A stretch of DNA of 64,000 nt, from contig JACKPA010000008.1 of the NCBI GenBank assembly GCA_024233865.1, positions 82,501 to 146,500 on the forward strand, given 5' to 3'. Shown piece after piece: positions 1 through 9,398 of the stretch. The notes beneath the pieces are model-generated. The model worked only from the letters and a program-made list of their open reading frames with translations, made no database searches and had not been told where the DNA came from. Within the stretch, counting starts at the first letter, position 1; every line of letters starts with the position of its first letter. This DNA comes from Leptospiraceae bacterium (GTDB lineage: Bacteria; Spirochaetota; Leptospiria; Leptospirales; Leptospiraceae). Made by a program: the position numbers and the translations under genes.

Positions 1-128
1 TCGGGAAAATTTACACCGGCAGCTTTAATTTCGATGAGAACTTCTCCTTGTTTTGGAATTGGGTCTTTTATCTCTTGGAACTTTAAATCTTTAGGTTCAC
101 ACCAACTTTCTACTACATATGCTTTCAT
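1..128 (-). CDS. Zinc-type alcohol dehydrogenase / NADPH:quinone oxidoreductase family, N-terminus only
   Basis: Only the first 42 codons lie in the window; the rest runs off the left edge. The reading begins MKAYVVESWCEPKDL and continues through a PKQGEVLIEIKAAGVNFPD-like stretch, the typical opening of the GroES-like domain in the medium-chain dehydrogenase/quinone oxidoreductase family. Members of this family reduce quinones or enones with NADPH. The start ATG at 128 is the first in frame. The catalytic and cofactor domains cannot be seen, so substrate and exact subfamily remain open. Confidence 0.8.
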   Translation of the reverse strand, partial: MKAYVVESWCEPKDLKFQEIKDPIPKQGEVLIEIKAAGVNFP

Positions 129-190
129 TAAAAAATCCTTTTTAGTTTAAGTAAGTAAAAAACACTTTTTATTTACAATCAAAAATATTC

Positions 191-2380
191 TTATTTGTGC
201 GTTCTGACAAATGACCCATTCCAATTTTCGGGTGGAGGATTGGTTATATAAAATTCACACCTTTCAATTAGCATACTGGCAGCTTTGTCTTTTTTACCTT
301 TAGCCTTGATGGATTCTTGGAACTTTTGAATGGCCTTTTCCCAAGAACGATTGAGATGAAGTTGGAACGCTTCTTCATAAAGTTCTGTTGCTTCTACTAA
401 GTGTTTTGGCACTTCACCATTTTTTCCAATCAACTCATAAATAAGAACAGGTTCTGTTTTTCCCTTTACAACCACAGCATCCATTTTTTTTGTGAACATC
501 TCCGCCTCAACTTTTGTTTTTGTCATTTGGCTTATAAGTATATTTACGCCATAATCTTTTCCGGCGGCTTCCAATCGGGCTGCTAAATTTACAGTGTCAC
601 CCATCATTGTGTAAGAAGCCAAAGAATCAGTACCCATAAACCCTACTTTGGCAAGCCCTGTATTTAAACCAATTCTAATATTCATATTTTGTGCATCTTT
701 GATGTACATGTTGTTTTTTGTCCAAAACGCTTTTAATTCTTCTAATTTTTGAAGCATTTCAAGAGAAGCTCTTGCTGCCTCCAGATAATGTTCTTTCCTA
801 TCTATAGGAGCTCCAAATATTCCCACAACAGCATCGCCTATATACTTGTCTAATGTTCCCATATTATGTTTTAATATAATGGTCATGGCAGACAGGTATT
901 CATTTAAAAGGGATGCCAGGTCTGTTGAATTCAGTTGTTCACTTATGGTGGAAAAGCTGGCAACATCGGAAAAAAATGCTGTGATTTCCTTTTCACCCCC
1001 TTTTTTGAGGGTATCCAGATCGGTTAAAGCTTCTTTTACGATAGTTGGATCAACCATGTTGCTGAGAACTTTGCTGTATTTCTTTTTTTCAGCTCCTTCC
1101 GCAAATGTTAAATAACTGATAGAGCCAGCAAAGGTAACAGGAAAAGAGATAAGAAAAATGGAAAGGTTTATCGAAATGTCATATTTGAAAAGGCCAAACC
1201 CAATAACTAAAAATATTCCAATCAGCGAAATTGGAACAAGAATTCTAAGAATTATACTGCTCTGCAAAAATAGAAAATAATAAGATATACTCATAAAGAG
1301 TAATACAATGAGAATTGTCACCCAACCCGGTATGATTTTTAAAAAATCTTGGTTTACAAGGTTGGATATAGTAATGGCATGCATAAAGACCCCTGGAGCT
1401 GCGCCATAAGGAGTTATTTTGGTGTCATGTGTTGCCGCAGCAGAAGTTCCTATGATGACAACTTTGTCAGTAAAGGCTTCTGGACTTATTTTTAATTGGG
1501 AAAAATCGGAAATTTCGCCAGCTTCGATGGCTCGAATAGAATCTATAACTCCGGAAATGGAGTATCTCTTTAATTCGTTATCCATTTCTTCTTGAGGATA
1601 AAAGTGCACTCTGTATTTACCATCCATAAGAGGCACACTGACTTTTCCTTTTTCCACATCTTGAATAACAAAAGAGTCAGATGACATAGTTAGAGCATTA
1701 ATTTTACTTATTGCTCTATAACCTTGAAAAGACAACGAAGGATAGAATTTTCCAAAATAAGAAAAAAGAAAGCGAACATGCCTGGCAACCCCATCATCAT
1801 CAGGATGAAAAGTTACGCTATGAAGATAAGGTGCAGTGGTGGTTAATTCACCCGCTGGAATAGACGCAAGGTTATATGGTTTTATTTTTTTGTCGCTGTT
1901 ATTTACTTTTAAGGCATATCGTGTAATAGTTTTTTCTTCTTGCGGGTTTGTTTCATCTTGTTCGTACCTGAAAGACATAGCATGAGAAATGATACCTCTG
2001 CTTCCACCATTATTTAAGTTTAAGTTGGCATTTACAAGTGCTGAATCTTCTGGAGAATATTCCGTAAACAATATATCAAATAAAATGATTTTAGGTTGCC
2101 CATTGGCAATGTATTCTAAAATCGGTGCATAAACGCTCCTTTTCCAAGGCCAACGCCCAAATAAAGGTTCATTTGCATAAACTTGCAAAGCGGTTTCATC
2201 AATATCAACAATAACAATTTTGTCAGAAATTTTATGGTTCGGATTGAAATTTTTATGACGAAAATCAACCAATTTATTTTCAAATATTTCCAAGTTTCCA
2301 TTAAAATATAATACCGTTGTATAAATTAGAGGTATTACGGAAAGAAGGAGACCCCATAGTATCTTTTTCTTTTTTTCCAT
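191..2380 (-). CDS. CHASE2-domain class III adenylate cyclase
   Basis: A 729-residue membrane-bound signalling enzyme. A first transmembrane helix (about residues 8-28) is followed by an extracytoplasmic CHASE2 sensor domain (about 35-345), three more hydrophobic helices (about 350-430) and a class III nucleotide cyclase domain (about 450-640). Metal-binding aspartates are visible in ITAFFSDVASFS and in DKYIGDAVVGIFG. The Lys of DKYIGD and the Thr of YTMMGDTVNLAARLE are the adenine-selecting pair of universal adenylyl cyclases, so cAMP is the expected product. The C-terminal ~80 residues look TPR-like and end in an NPPPENWNGSF tail also found in the cyclase at 18265-19701. The CHASE2 ligand is unknown. 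Confidence 0.93.
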   Translation of the reverse strand: MEKKKKILWGLLLSVIPLIYTTVLYFNGNLEIFENKLVDFRHKNFNPNHKISDKIVIVDIDETALQVYANEPLFGRWPWKRSVYAPILEYIANGQPKIILFDILFTEYSPEDSALVNANLNLNNGGSRGIISHAMSFRYEQDETNPQEEKTITRYALKVNNSDKKIKPYNLASIPAGELTTTAPYLHSVTFHPDDDGVARHVRFLFSYFGKFYPSLSFQGYRAISKINALTMSSDSFVIQDVEKGKVSVPLMDGKYRVHFYPQEEMDNELKRYSISGVIDSIRAIEAGEISDFSQLKISPEAFTDKVVIIGTSAAATHDTKITPYGAAPGVFMHAITISNLVNQDFLKIIPGWVTILIVLLFMSISYYFLFLQSSIILRILVPISLIGIFLVIGFGLFKYDISINLSIFLISFPVTFAGSISYLTFAEGAEKKKYSKVLSNMVDPTIVKEALTDLDTLKKGGEKEITAFFSDVASFSTISEQLNSTDLASLLNEYLSAMTIILKHNMGTLDKYIGDAVVGIFGAPIDRKEHYLEAARASLEMLQKLEELKAFWTKNNMYIKDAQNMNIRIGLNTGLAKVGFMGTDSLASYTMMGDTVNLAARLEAAGKDYGVNILISQMTKTKVEAEMFTKKMDAVVVKGKTEPVLIYELIGKNGEVPKHLVEATELYEEAFQLHLNRSWEKAIQKFQESIKAKGKKDKAASMLIERCEFYITNPPPENWNGSFVRTHK

Positions 2381-2414
2381 AGAAAAGTCCTTTCAGATTT
2401 TATTTTAGGATAGT

Positions 2415-2633
2415 TTATTCATTGAATTGAATTGATTCCAACTTTTTTAACAATTCTTCAATCCTGTTCTCTCTATTTTGAATCAGTAGTGACATTATTT
2501 GCCCAATTTCTTTCTGTGAGCAATCTATGTTTGAAAATTGAATGGACGCGTTCCCTTGCTCCAAATTTTCAATTTCCAATCTCCTTTTTTCAATTTCTTC
2601 TTGGATCTCTGTGATTATCCTAATTGTTGTCAT
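2415..2633 (-). CDS. Small coiled-coil hypothetical protein
   Basis: A 72-residue, charged protein predicted to be almost entirely helical, rich in Glu, Ile and Leu with heptad-like spacing (EIQEEIEKRRLEIENLEQG). An AGGGG ribosome-binding site sits seven bases before the ATG. It lies 34 bp upstream of the CHASE2 cyclase on the same strand, so the two are probably cotranscribed. No family is recognised. An opposite-strand reading across the same bases has no ribosome-binding site and was judged a shadow. Confidence 0.5.
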   Translation of the reverse strand: MTTIRIITEIQEEIEKRRLEIENLEQGNASIQFSNIDCSQKEIGQIMSLLIQNRENRIEELLKKLESIQFNE

Positions 2634-2685
2634 AGCAAACCCCTGTTTTTATTTTATCTTTTGGTAAGGATTATGTAAAGTAAAA

Positions 2686-2802
2686 TTATCCCTCTTCCTT
2701 TAACTTTTTGAATTTCAAAACAGCTGACTTTGCCTCATGCACAGCTTTGACAGCGAACCTATGAACTAATTCTTTATATATTTCACCATCAATTCCTGTC
2801 AC
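2686..2802 (-). CDS. Possible 38-residue protein with GTG start
   Basis: A short reading frame beginning VTGIDGEIYKELVHRF and ending KFKKLKEEG, with an AAGGA motif about eleven bases before the GTG. It is highly charged and looks helical. It may be a genuine small gene upstream of the coiled-coil gene or the tail of a lost gene; an in-frame stop lies just upstream. No homology is recognised. Confidence 0.25.
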   Translation of the reverse strand: MTGIDGEIYKELVHRFAVKAVHEAKSAVLKFKKLKEEG

Positions 2803-2937
2803 TAAAGTTTAATTCCTTACATTATCCACAATATATTAACAATTAAACAATATACACTAATTTTTTATTGACATAAATAGAAAATTAAATAATAAATTCG
2901 TGTATTACAATTAAAATTCCATCCCATAGGAGACAAA

Positions 2938-3389
2938 ATGGAAGAAATCCTATTACCACGCTGGGCAAGAGAAATGAAGCAGTTCATGCCTACTAACTCT
3001 GATGATTTTGTACTTATGAGCAACTCAAAGACAAGATGATGACTGAAATCAAGAAGTTTTTCAATGAAACTCTTGGACGACCGGAACTACTCAATCGTTT
3101 TGGAGAAAACTTCGTAGTATTTGATTTTATACGTCCTGAAATGCTTGAGCAGATCATAGAAAAGAATTTAGAGAAGATAAAAGAAAAATTGCAAGAAAAA
3201 AAGATACATTTGGAGGTTGAAGCAAAAGCTATGAAAATCATAAAAGCAGAAGGGTTAAAAAACTTAGCTCATGGCGGAAGAGGGGTAGGAAACAGTACGG
3301 AAGAAAAATCTAAATTGAGCTTAAGGAGGGGGAATAAACTCGTTAATTGTGTCTTTTCAGGCTTAAGTAACAATTTGAACCCTTTGTAA
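2938..3389 (+). pseudogene. Internally deleted AAA+ ATPase (ClpB/ClpA-like C-terminus) remnant
   Basis: A strong ribosome-binding site (AGGAGA) precedes an ATG at 2938 that opens a 33-codon reading, MEEILLPRWAREMKQFMP..., resembling the first residues of some AAA+ ATPases. It stops at 3037-3039. A second frame overlapping by ATGA (from 3036) encodes a Clp-type C-terminal end: FFNETLGRPELLNRFGENF is the arginine-finger region and LAHGGRGVGN the end of the small lid domain. The Walker A and B region that should lie between is absent, so the central part was deleted and the join is out of frame. After about 3330 coding character fades. It converges on glgX. Probably non-functional. Confidence 0.7.
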
Positions 3390-5495
3390 AACCTTGATCG
3401 AGTGTGAAGCAACTTTCACATTAGGAGTACTTTGTCCGTACTTCTGCCCTCGTTGAACAAACCTGGATTTTGTTGTATCAATAATGGTTGACCACTCCCA
3501 TCCCTGTAAACGTGAAGGAATTGTAAAATCAATTTCTTCATAATGTGCATTAAAAAGTGTCAGAAAGCTCCCGTCAATAATCCTTTCTCCGCGAAAACCA
3601 GGAGTTGCTATCTCCTCTCCATTAAGGAAAACACCAATGGCTTTTGCGTAACCTGCCAGCCATTGTTCTTCTGTCATCTCTCCTGCATCCGGATTAAACC
3701 AAACTATGTCATTTACTCCAGAACCATGTATAGCTCGCCCGTGAAACCATTTGCGTTTTCGCCAAACAGGATGTTTATGGCGAAACGAGATAAGTTCTCT
3801 GGTGAAATCCAATAAAGATTCATTTTCTTCCTGAAAATCCCAATTTAGCCAAGAGATTTCATTGTCTTGGCAATACGGATTATTATTACCCTTTTGCGAC
3901 CTACCCATTTCATCACCACTAAGCAGCATAGGAATACCTTGTGACAGCATCAAGGTGACAAGAAAATTGCGTTGTTGTTTTCGACGAAAATTTTGTATAT
4001 TTATATCATCCGTATCTCCCTCTGCTCCACAATTCCAAGATCGATTGTGACTCTCTCCATCCTCGCTATTTTCTCCGTTTGCTTCATTGTGTTTATCGTT
4101 ATAACTGACCAAATCATTTAGAGTAAAACCGTCATGAGCAGTAATAAAATTAATGGAAGCATTAGGGCTTCTTCCATTGCTTTGGTACAGATCAGAACTG
4201 CCCGTAAAACGATAAGCAAAGTCTGCCAAGCGACTGTCTTGTCCACGCCAAAAATCCCGTACTGTATCCCGGTATTTTCCATTCCATTCCGACCATAGCA
4301 AAGGAAATCCTCCAACCTGATAACCACCCTCGCCAACATCCCATGGTTCCGCAATCAATTTCACATCAGACAAAGTAGGGTCTTGGTGGATAATATCAAA
4401 AAAAGCGGAAAGTCTATCAACTGCATGTAACTCCCGCGCAAGAGCAGAAGCCAAGTCAAATCGAAAACCATCAACGTGCATTTCCGTCACCCAATAACGC
4501 AAACTGTCCATAATCAGTTTCAAGACTTGTGGATTGCGAGCATTCAAGGAATTTCCACAACCGGTATAATCCATATAATAACGAGCGTTTCCATCAACTA
4601 AACGGTAATAAGAAGCATTGTCAATTCCCTTCAAGGAAATGGTTGGTCCGAAATGACTCCCCTCACCCGTATGATTGTAAACAACGTCCAAAATCACTTC
4701 AATACCGGCTTTATGAAGGGCTTTGACCATTTCTTTAAATTCTTTTACCTGCTCACCGCAACTACCACTATAACTATAAGAGGAATGGGGTGAAAAAAAA
4801 TTGATGGAATCATAGCCCCAGTAGTTTTTCAAGCCTTTTTCTAAGAGATGTCCCGGATTTGCCAAAAAGTGATGTGTAGGCATAAGCTCTACTGCTGTAA
4901 TTCCAAGTAATTGCAAGTGAGAAATTGCAGAGGGGTGAGCCAAACCGGCATAAGTACCTCGCAGCTTGGCAGGAACCTCAGGATGCAATTGTGTAAAGCC
5001 TTTGATATGTAATTCATAGATAATGGTTTCATGCCAAGGCGTATTAGGTGGTTCGTCTTCTCCCCAGTCAAAAGACTCATCGATGACTACAGCTTTGGGA
5101 ATTAGATGAGCATCATTCGTTTCCGAAAAACCTAAATCATCATCTCCCCATGTATAACTAAAAATTTCCTCGCCAAAAAGTACATCTCCGTCAATTGCTT
5201 TTGCATAAGGATCAATTAGCAACTTGTTCGGATTAAATCTATGACCTTCATGAGGTAAAAAAGGTCCCTGCACACGAAAGCCATATCGCTGTCCCGGACC
5301 GATTCCGGGAACAAATCCATGCCAAATAAATTTATTTACTTCTTTTAGCTGCAAGCGAGTCTCTTTGTTGTGTTTGTCAAACAAGCACAACTCTACTCCT
5401 GTAGCGTTCTCTGAAAAAATAGCAAAATTAGTTCCCTTTCCATTCCAAAAAGAGCCTAAAGGGTAAGCTTGACCAGGCCACAATGATAGGTACAT
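3363..5495 (-). CDS. glgX: Glycogen debranching enzyme (isoamylase-type)
   Basis: A 710-residue GH13 enzyme that hydrolyses alpha-1,6 branches of glycogen or limit dextrin. The N-terminal CBM48 module (PGQAYPLGSFWNGKGTNFAIFSENA) is followed by the catalytic barrel: nucleophile region DGFRFDLASAL, acid/base region LIAEPWDVGEGGYQVG and transition-state region FITAHDGFTLNDLVSYN. The start at 5495 was chosen because GGAAGGAG lies about eight bases upstream; a longer in-frame reading to 5588 would run into treZ. It follows treZ by 14 bp and is surely cotranscribed with it. Length and motifs are normal for GlgX/TreX. Confidence 0.95.
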   Translation of the reverse strand: MYLSLWPGQAYPLGSFWNGKGTNFAIFSENATGVELCLFDKHNKETRLQLKEVNKFIWHGFVPGIGPGQRYGFRVQGPFLPHEGHRFNPNKLLIDPYAKAIDGDVLFGEEIFSYTWGDDDLGFSETNDAHLIPKAVVIDESFDWGEDEPPNTPWHETIIYELHIKGFTQLHPEVPAKLRGTYAGLAHPSAISHLQLLGITAVELMPTHHFLANPGHLLEKGLKNYWGYDSINFFSPHSSYSYSGSCGEQVKEFKEMVKALHKAGIEVILDVVYNHTGEGSHFGPTISLKGIDNASYYRLVDGNARYYMDYTGCGNSLNARNPQVLKLIMDSLRYWVTEMHVDGFRFDLASALARELHAVDRLSAFFDIIHQDPTLSDVKLIAEPWDVGEGGYQVGGFPLLWSEWNGKYRDTVRDFWRGQDSRLADFAYRFTGSSDLYQSNGRSPNASINFITAHDGFTLNDLVSYNDKHNEANGENSEDGESHNRSWNCGAEGDTDDINIQNFRRKQQRNFLVTLMLSQGIPMLLSGDEMGRSQKGNNNPYCQDNEISWLNWDFQEENESLLDFTRELISFRHKHPVWRKRKWFHGRAIHGSGVNDIVWFNPDAGEMTEEQWLAGYAKAIGVFLNGEEIATPGFRGERIIDGSFLTLFNAHYEEIDFTIPSRLQGWEWSTIIDTTKSRFVQRGQKYGQSTPNVKVASHSIKVLQRVQIVT

Positions 5496-5509
5496 AAATA
5501 ATCTCCTTC

Positions 5510-7363
5510 CTAGTTTACCTTTTGTTTCAAAACCATAATAGACAGAGGTTGTAAAAGTAATTCTTTTGTATTGGCAAAATTCAAACAAGAAGGGATCAAT
5601 TCTCCCTTACCTTGAAAAGCCACATCATTAGAATCCATAATTTTTTCCCACTCTCCATTCCAAACAACCGAAATCACGTTTTGTTCTTTATGATAGTTTT
5701 GGAAAATTAGTAATTTTTCATTCCCATAATAGCGAAGAATTAAAACCTTTTGTTTTTCAAAACTAATTGTTTCCATGCTTTTTCGATCCATCGTTCCGTC
5801 GAGTCGAAAGTGCTTGGAAAGTTCAATAGACTTTTTATAAAAATCCAGTAAGCCCCTGTGTTTTTTATCTTTCACTAAATCTCGATTCAATTTACATTTC
5901 AGAAAAGTTGATTCATCTTGAGGATCAAAAGGTTCTCCCTTCCAAGCAAAAGATTTGAACTCTTCACGACGACCCTTACGAACAGCTTCTACCAATTGTT
6001 GGTCCAAATGGTGAATAAAATACAAAAACGGATTTATCTCACCATATTCTTCCCCCATAAAAAGCATAGGAATAAAGGGTGAAAAAAACATAGCACCAGC
6101 TGCGAGTTTTAATCCTTCCCAATCAACCAAAGTGCTGAGTCTATCACCAAACATTCTGTTTCCCGTTTGATCGTGGTTTTGGATAAATGTAATAAAATTT
6201 TCATCCGGTACTCCAGTCGGAAACTTTCCATGTCTTTTATCCCTAAATTCGGAATGTTGTCCCGTAAAAGTATATGCATCCCTGTAACATTTGGCAAGCT
6301 CTTGGATACTACCAAAGTCAGAATAATATCCGTCTTTTTCACCAGTTAATAAAGTGTGAACAGAATGGTGAAAGTCATCATTCCAGCTTGCATCCATTCC
6401 GATTCCTCCCGCACTCTGAGGAATAATAAATCTTGGATCGTTTCTATCGCTTTCCGCTATAATACAAATCTCACGTCCCAAAATCGTCTTTAGCTCGTTA
6501 ATATCTTCCATCATTTCTTCCAAAAAAGGAGTGGCAGAAGGGTCAACTATGGCATGAATGGCATCCAAACGCAGCCCGTCAAAATGAAAATCTCGTATCC
6601 AGTAGATTGCATTTTGGATAAAAAAATTCCGAGTTCCGTCACTCCCATGTCCATCAAAGTTCATGGCGTGTCCCCATGGCGTATGATAGTATTGGCTGGA
6701 ATAAGGAGCATAATCACCCAGATAATTCCCCTCTGGTCCAAAGTGGTTGTAAACAACGTCTAAAAAAACAGCTATACCTTTGGAATGACATAAGTTAATC
6801 AAGTGCATTAAATCTTCCGGTCTGCCATAGGAGTTCTGAACAGCATAGTGGTAAGCACCGTCATAACCCCAGTTTCGGTTTCCGGGAAATTGAGATATAG
6901 GCAATAACTCAATTGCATTTACTCCCAAGTTACACAGTTCGTCAAGGTGGCTTTCTATCCCTTTAAATGTCCCTTCTTTTGAAAAAGTTCCAATGTGAAG
7001 CTCGTATAAAACCAACTCTTTTTGAGGAATCCCTTTCCAACTACCGTCAGTCCAATGAAAGTTGAGATCAATAACCTCAGAATTTCCATGAACATCTATG
7101 GGTTGAAACCTGGAAGCCGGATCAGGTTTTTCTTTTGTTTCCTTTCCGTTTTGTAAGATATACTTATATTTTGCCCCAGGCTTTACGTCTTTTAAAATTC
7201 CCCTGTGATATACTTGATCTGTTGAGACTAACTTTTCCACTCTTTCTTGCGGTTCTAATATGTGGACAGAAACATCTTCTGCAAGTGGTGCCCAAACAAC
7301 AAATTCAGTCTGATGATTGCCAAGATAAGTCGCACCTGGTATGATTCTAATTTGATAATTCAT
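5510..7363 (-). CDS. treZ: Malto-oligosyltrehalose trehalohydrolase
   Basis: A 617-residue GH13 enzyme that releases trehalose from maltooligosyl-trehalose in the TreY-TreZ pathway. An N-terminal beta domain opens with ATYLGNHQTEFVVWAPLAEDV. Catalytic regions are DGLRLDAIHAI, IIAESDRNDPR and FIQNHDQTGNRMFGDRL, the last being the trehalohydrolase form of the third conserved region. treZ and glgX form an operon in which GlgX supplies debranched chains. The partner treY (maltooligosyl-trehalose synthase), often adjacent in other genomes, is not in this window. The ribosome-binding site is weak. Confidence 0.95.
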   Translation of the reverse strand: MNYQIRIIPGATYLGNHQTEFVVWAPLAEDVSVHILEPQERVEKLVSTDQVYHRGILKDVKPGAKYKYILQNGKETKEKPDPASRFQPIDVHGNSEVIDLNFHWTDGSWKGIPQKELVLYELHIGTFSKEGTFKGIESHLDELCNLGVNAIELLPISQFPGNRNWGYDGAYHYAVQNSYGRPEDLMHLINLCHSKGIAVFLDVVYNHFGPEGNYLGDYAPYSSQYYHTPWGHAMNFDGHGSDGTRNFFIQNAIYWIRDFHFDGLRLDAIHAIVDPSATPFLEEMMEDINELKTILGREICIIAESDRNDPRFIIPQSAGGIGMDASWNDDFHHSVHTLLTGEKDGYYSDFGSIQELAKCYRDAYTFTGQHSEFRDKRHGKFPTGVPDENFITFIQNHDQTGNRMFGDRLSTLVDWEGLKLAAGAMFFSPFIPMLFMGEEYGEINPFLYFIHHLDQQLVEAVRKGRREEFKSFAWKGEPFDPQDESTFLKCKLNRDLVKDKKHRGLLDFYKKSIELSKHFRLDGTMDRKSMETISFEKQKVLILRYYGNEKLLIFQNYHKEQNVISVVWNGEWEKIMDSNDVAFQGKGELIPSCLNFANTKELLLQPLSIMVLKQKVN

Positions 7364-7499
7364 AATTACTTATGTACTTATACGTGAATTATCTGAAAAG
7401 AACATTTTACCATTTAGGCTATTTTTTAAAAAATATTTTTCCAAATAGCAAAACCAAAACTTTTTTAGTATTCTTTGAGCGATAATTCTTTGCAATTTG

Positions 7500-7528
7500 T
7501 TGACACTTTATACTTTTTTTGTTAATTT
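7500..7528 (+). promoter_or_regulatory. Sigma-70-like promoter, possibly giving a leaderless mRNA
   Basis: TTGACA at 7500-7505, a 17-bp spacer and TAATTT at 7523-7528. The downstream ATG is at 7535, so transcription would begin at or near the start codon, and no ribosome-binding site is visible. The -10 box is weak (3 of 6). Confidence 0.4.
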
Positions 7529-7534
7529 GGTATT

Positions 7535-9220
7535 ATGAAAAAACTCGACATTGGCAATTCAAACTTCAAAAGAATCATAGAAAATGATAACTACTATGTA
7601 GACAAATCCCTGCTGATTCAAGAAGTGATAGATACACAAAAACAAGTTTTACTGATTCCACGTCCGAGAAGATTTGGAAAAACGATGAATTTGCTTATGC
7701 TCAAGTATTTCTTTGAAAAGGATCATCCTGAAAATGAGAAACTGTTTACAGGACTCAAGATTTGGAAAGCAGAAAAAGAGATTCTGGAAAAACGTGGCAA
7801 ATATCCGGTTATCTATCTTAGTTTCAAGGATGCAAAAGCAAATAATTGGGAAGAGTGTTTTGAGTTATTAGTTTTTGAGATTGCAAATTTATTTGAAATC
7901 CATAGGTATTTGATAGAAACTCCATTGTTGTCCGAAAATCAGAAATTTTTATACGAAAAGATTTTATCAAGAAATGCCAAAAAAACAGATTATCAAAACA
8001 GTCTCAAACAACTAAGCGAATACCTGCATCGCTACCACAAAGAACAAGTAGTCATTCTCGTAGATGAATACGACACTCCTATTCAATCCGGTTACAAAAA
8101 GTTCTATGAAGATGTCATTTCCTTTATGAGAAACCTCTTAAGTGGAGCATTTAAAGACAACCTCTATTTGTACAAAGGTGTAATTACGGGAATCCTCAGA
8201 GTTTCAAGGGAAAGCATCTTTACGGGTTTGAATAATATTGGAGTTTATACAATTTTAGATCATCATTTTTCAGACAAATTTGGTTTTACAGAAACAGAAG
8301 TAAAGCAAATATTGACTGATTTGAATGTACCAACCGAGTATGAACAGATCAAGAAATGGTATGATGGTTATACAATGGGAAAAACGCAAGATATTTACAA
8401 CCCTTGGTCTATTTTGAACTATGCAGTAGATTATGAAACAGGTTTCAAGCCTTATTGGGTTAATACGAGTTCGGACGAACTTCTGAAAGAGAGAATCAGG
8501 CAAAAGGATTCCATAGATGCAAGAGAAGATATTTTGAAACTCATTAATGATGAACCTATTATTAAAGAAATTAATGAAAACTTTATATTCCTTGAGTTGA
8601 ATGTAAAAAAGAATCTTATTTGGACACTTCTACTTTTCAGTGGATATTTGACTACCAATAAAAAACTAGACATTATCAAGTATGAATTAAAGATTCCGAA
8701 TTATGAGATTAAATTTGTATTTCAAAATATTATATTAGATTGGTTTGAAGTTGAAGTAAAAATCATTAGAACCTTATTAGAAGACACAGCTAATTCTTTG
8801 GTGAACAACCAATTGGACAAATTCGCTTTTGGTTTCAAGAAGATCATAGGTGATACGTTCAGCTACTACGACACAGACGGCGAACCGGAAAAGGTCTACC
8901 ACTCCTATGTTTTGGGACTCATGGCAATCCTCTGTGATGACTATGTCATTCGTTCTAACCGAGAAAGCGGTGAAGGTCGCTATGACATACTGCTCATTCC
9001 ACACGATAAATCCAAGAATGGAGTCGTGGTTGAGATCAAGCAGATCGAGAAGAAGAAGCGAGAGTCCGAAAAGAAACTGGGAGAGAGAATCCAAAAAGAA
9101 CTAAAATCTGCTCTCAGTCAGATTGAAGAAAATCAGTACTACAAAGAATTGGTAGAACATAGAGTTGTGAACATCATCAAAGTGCCGATAGTCTTTTTGG
9201 GAAAAACGGCGTATTTGTAG
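7535..9220 (+). CDS. AAA-ATPase-like protein with C-terminal PD-(D/E)XK nuclease domain
   Basis: A 561-residue protein of the AAA-ATPase_like/PDDEXK_9 family (formerly DUF1703). The N-terminus has the family signature YYVDKSLLIQEV followed by the P-loop variant PRPRRFGKT (about residues 45-53); VVILVDEYDTPIQSG is the Walker B region. The C-terminus holds a PD-(D/E)XK core, GRYDILLIPHDKSKN then VVVEIKQ. These genes are numerous in spirochaetes, Bacteroidetes and Clostridia and often sit near mobile DNA; their biological role is unproven. Flanked by AT-rich gaps on both sides, it looks monocistronic. Confidence 0.9.
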   Translation: MKKLDIGNSNFKRIIENDNYYVDKSLLIQEVIDTQKQVLLIPRPRRFGKTMNLLMLKYFFEKDHPENEKLFTGLKIWKAEKEILEKRGKYPVIYLSFKDAKANNWEECFELLVFEIANLFEIHRYLIETPLLSENQKFLYEKILSRNAKKTDYQNSLKQLSEYLHRYHKEQVVILVDEYDTPIQSGYKKFYEDVISFMRNLLSGAFKDNLYLYKGVITGILRVSRESIFTGLNNIGVYTILDHHFSDKFGFTETEVKQILTDLNVPTEYEQIKKWYDGYTMGKTQDIYNPWSILNYAVDYETGFKPYWVNTSSDELLKERIRQKDSIDAREDILKLINDEPIIKEINENFIFLELNVKKNLIWTLLLFSGYLTTNKKLDIIKYELKIPNYEIKFVFQNIILDWFEVEVKIIRTLLEDTANSLVNNQLDKFAFGFKKIIGDTFSYYDTDGEPEKVYHSYVLGLMAILCDDYVIRSNRESGEGRYDILLIPHDKSKNGVVVEIKQIEKKKRESEKKLGERIQKELKSALSQIEENQYYKELVEHRVVNIIKVPIVFLGKTAYL

Positions 9221-9398
9221 AAACAGTCTGATGCCTGTCCCTACAAAATTTGTTGAAGCTTCATGCTTTTTGATTTGATTTTTAAGGACTAAAAAAAATA
9301 GATGTAATTAAATTACTTAGATATCCAGTTACAAGAAATTATTTTAAAAAGACATTTATATAAAAGGCTCTCAAGTTTATTTTAGGTGAAACAAAGAT

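Noticed and set aside
5496..5588. N-terminal extension of glgX
   Set aside because: It overlaps the end of treZ, while a perfect ribosome-binding site sits just before ATG 5495.
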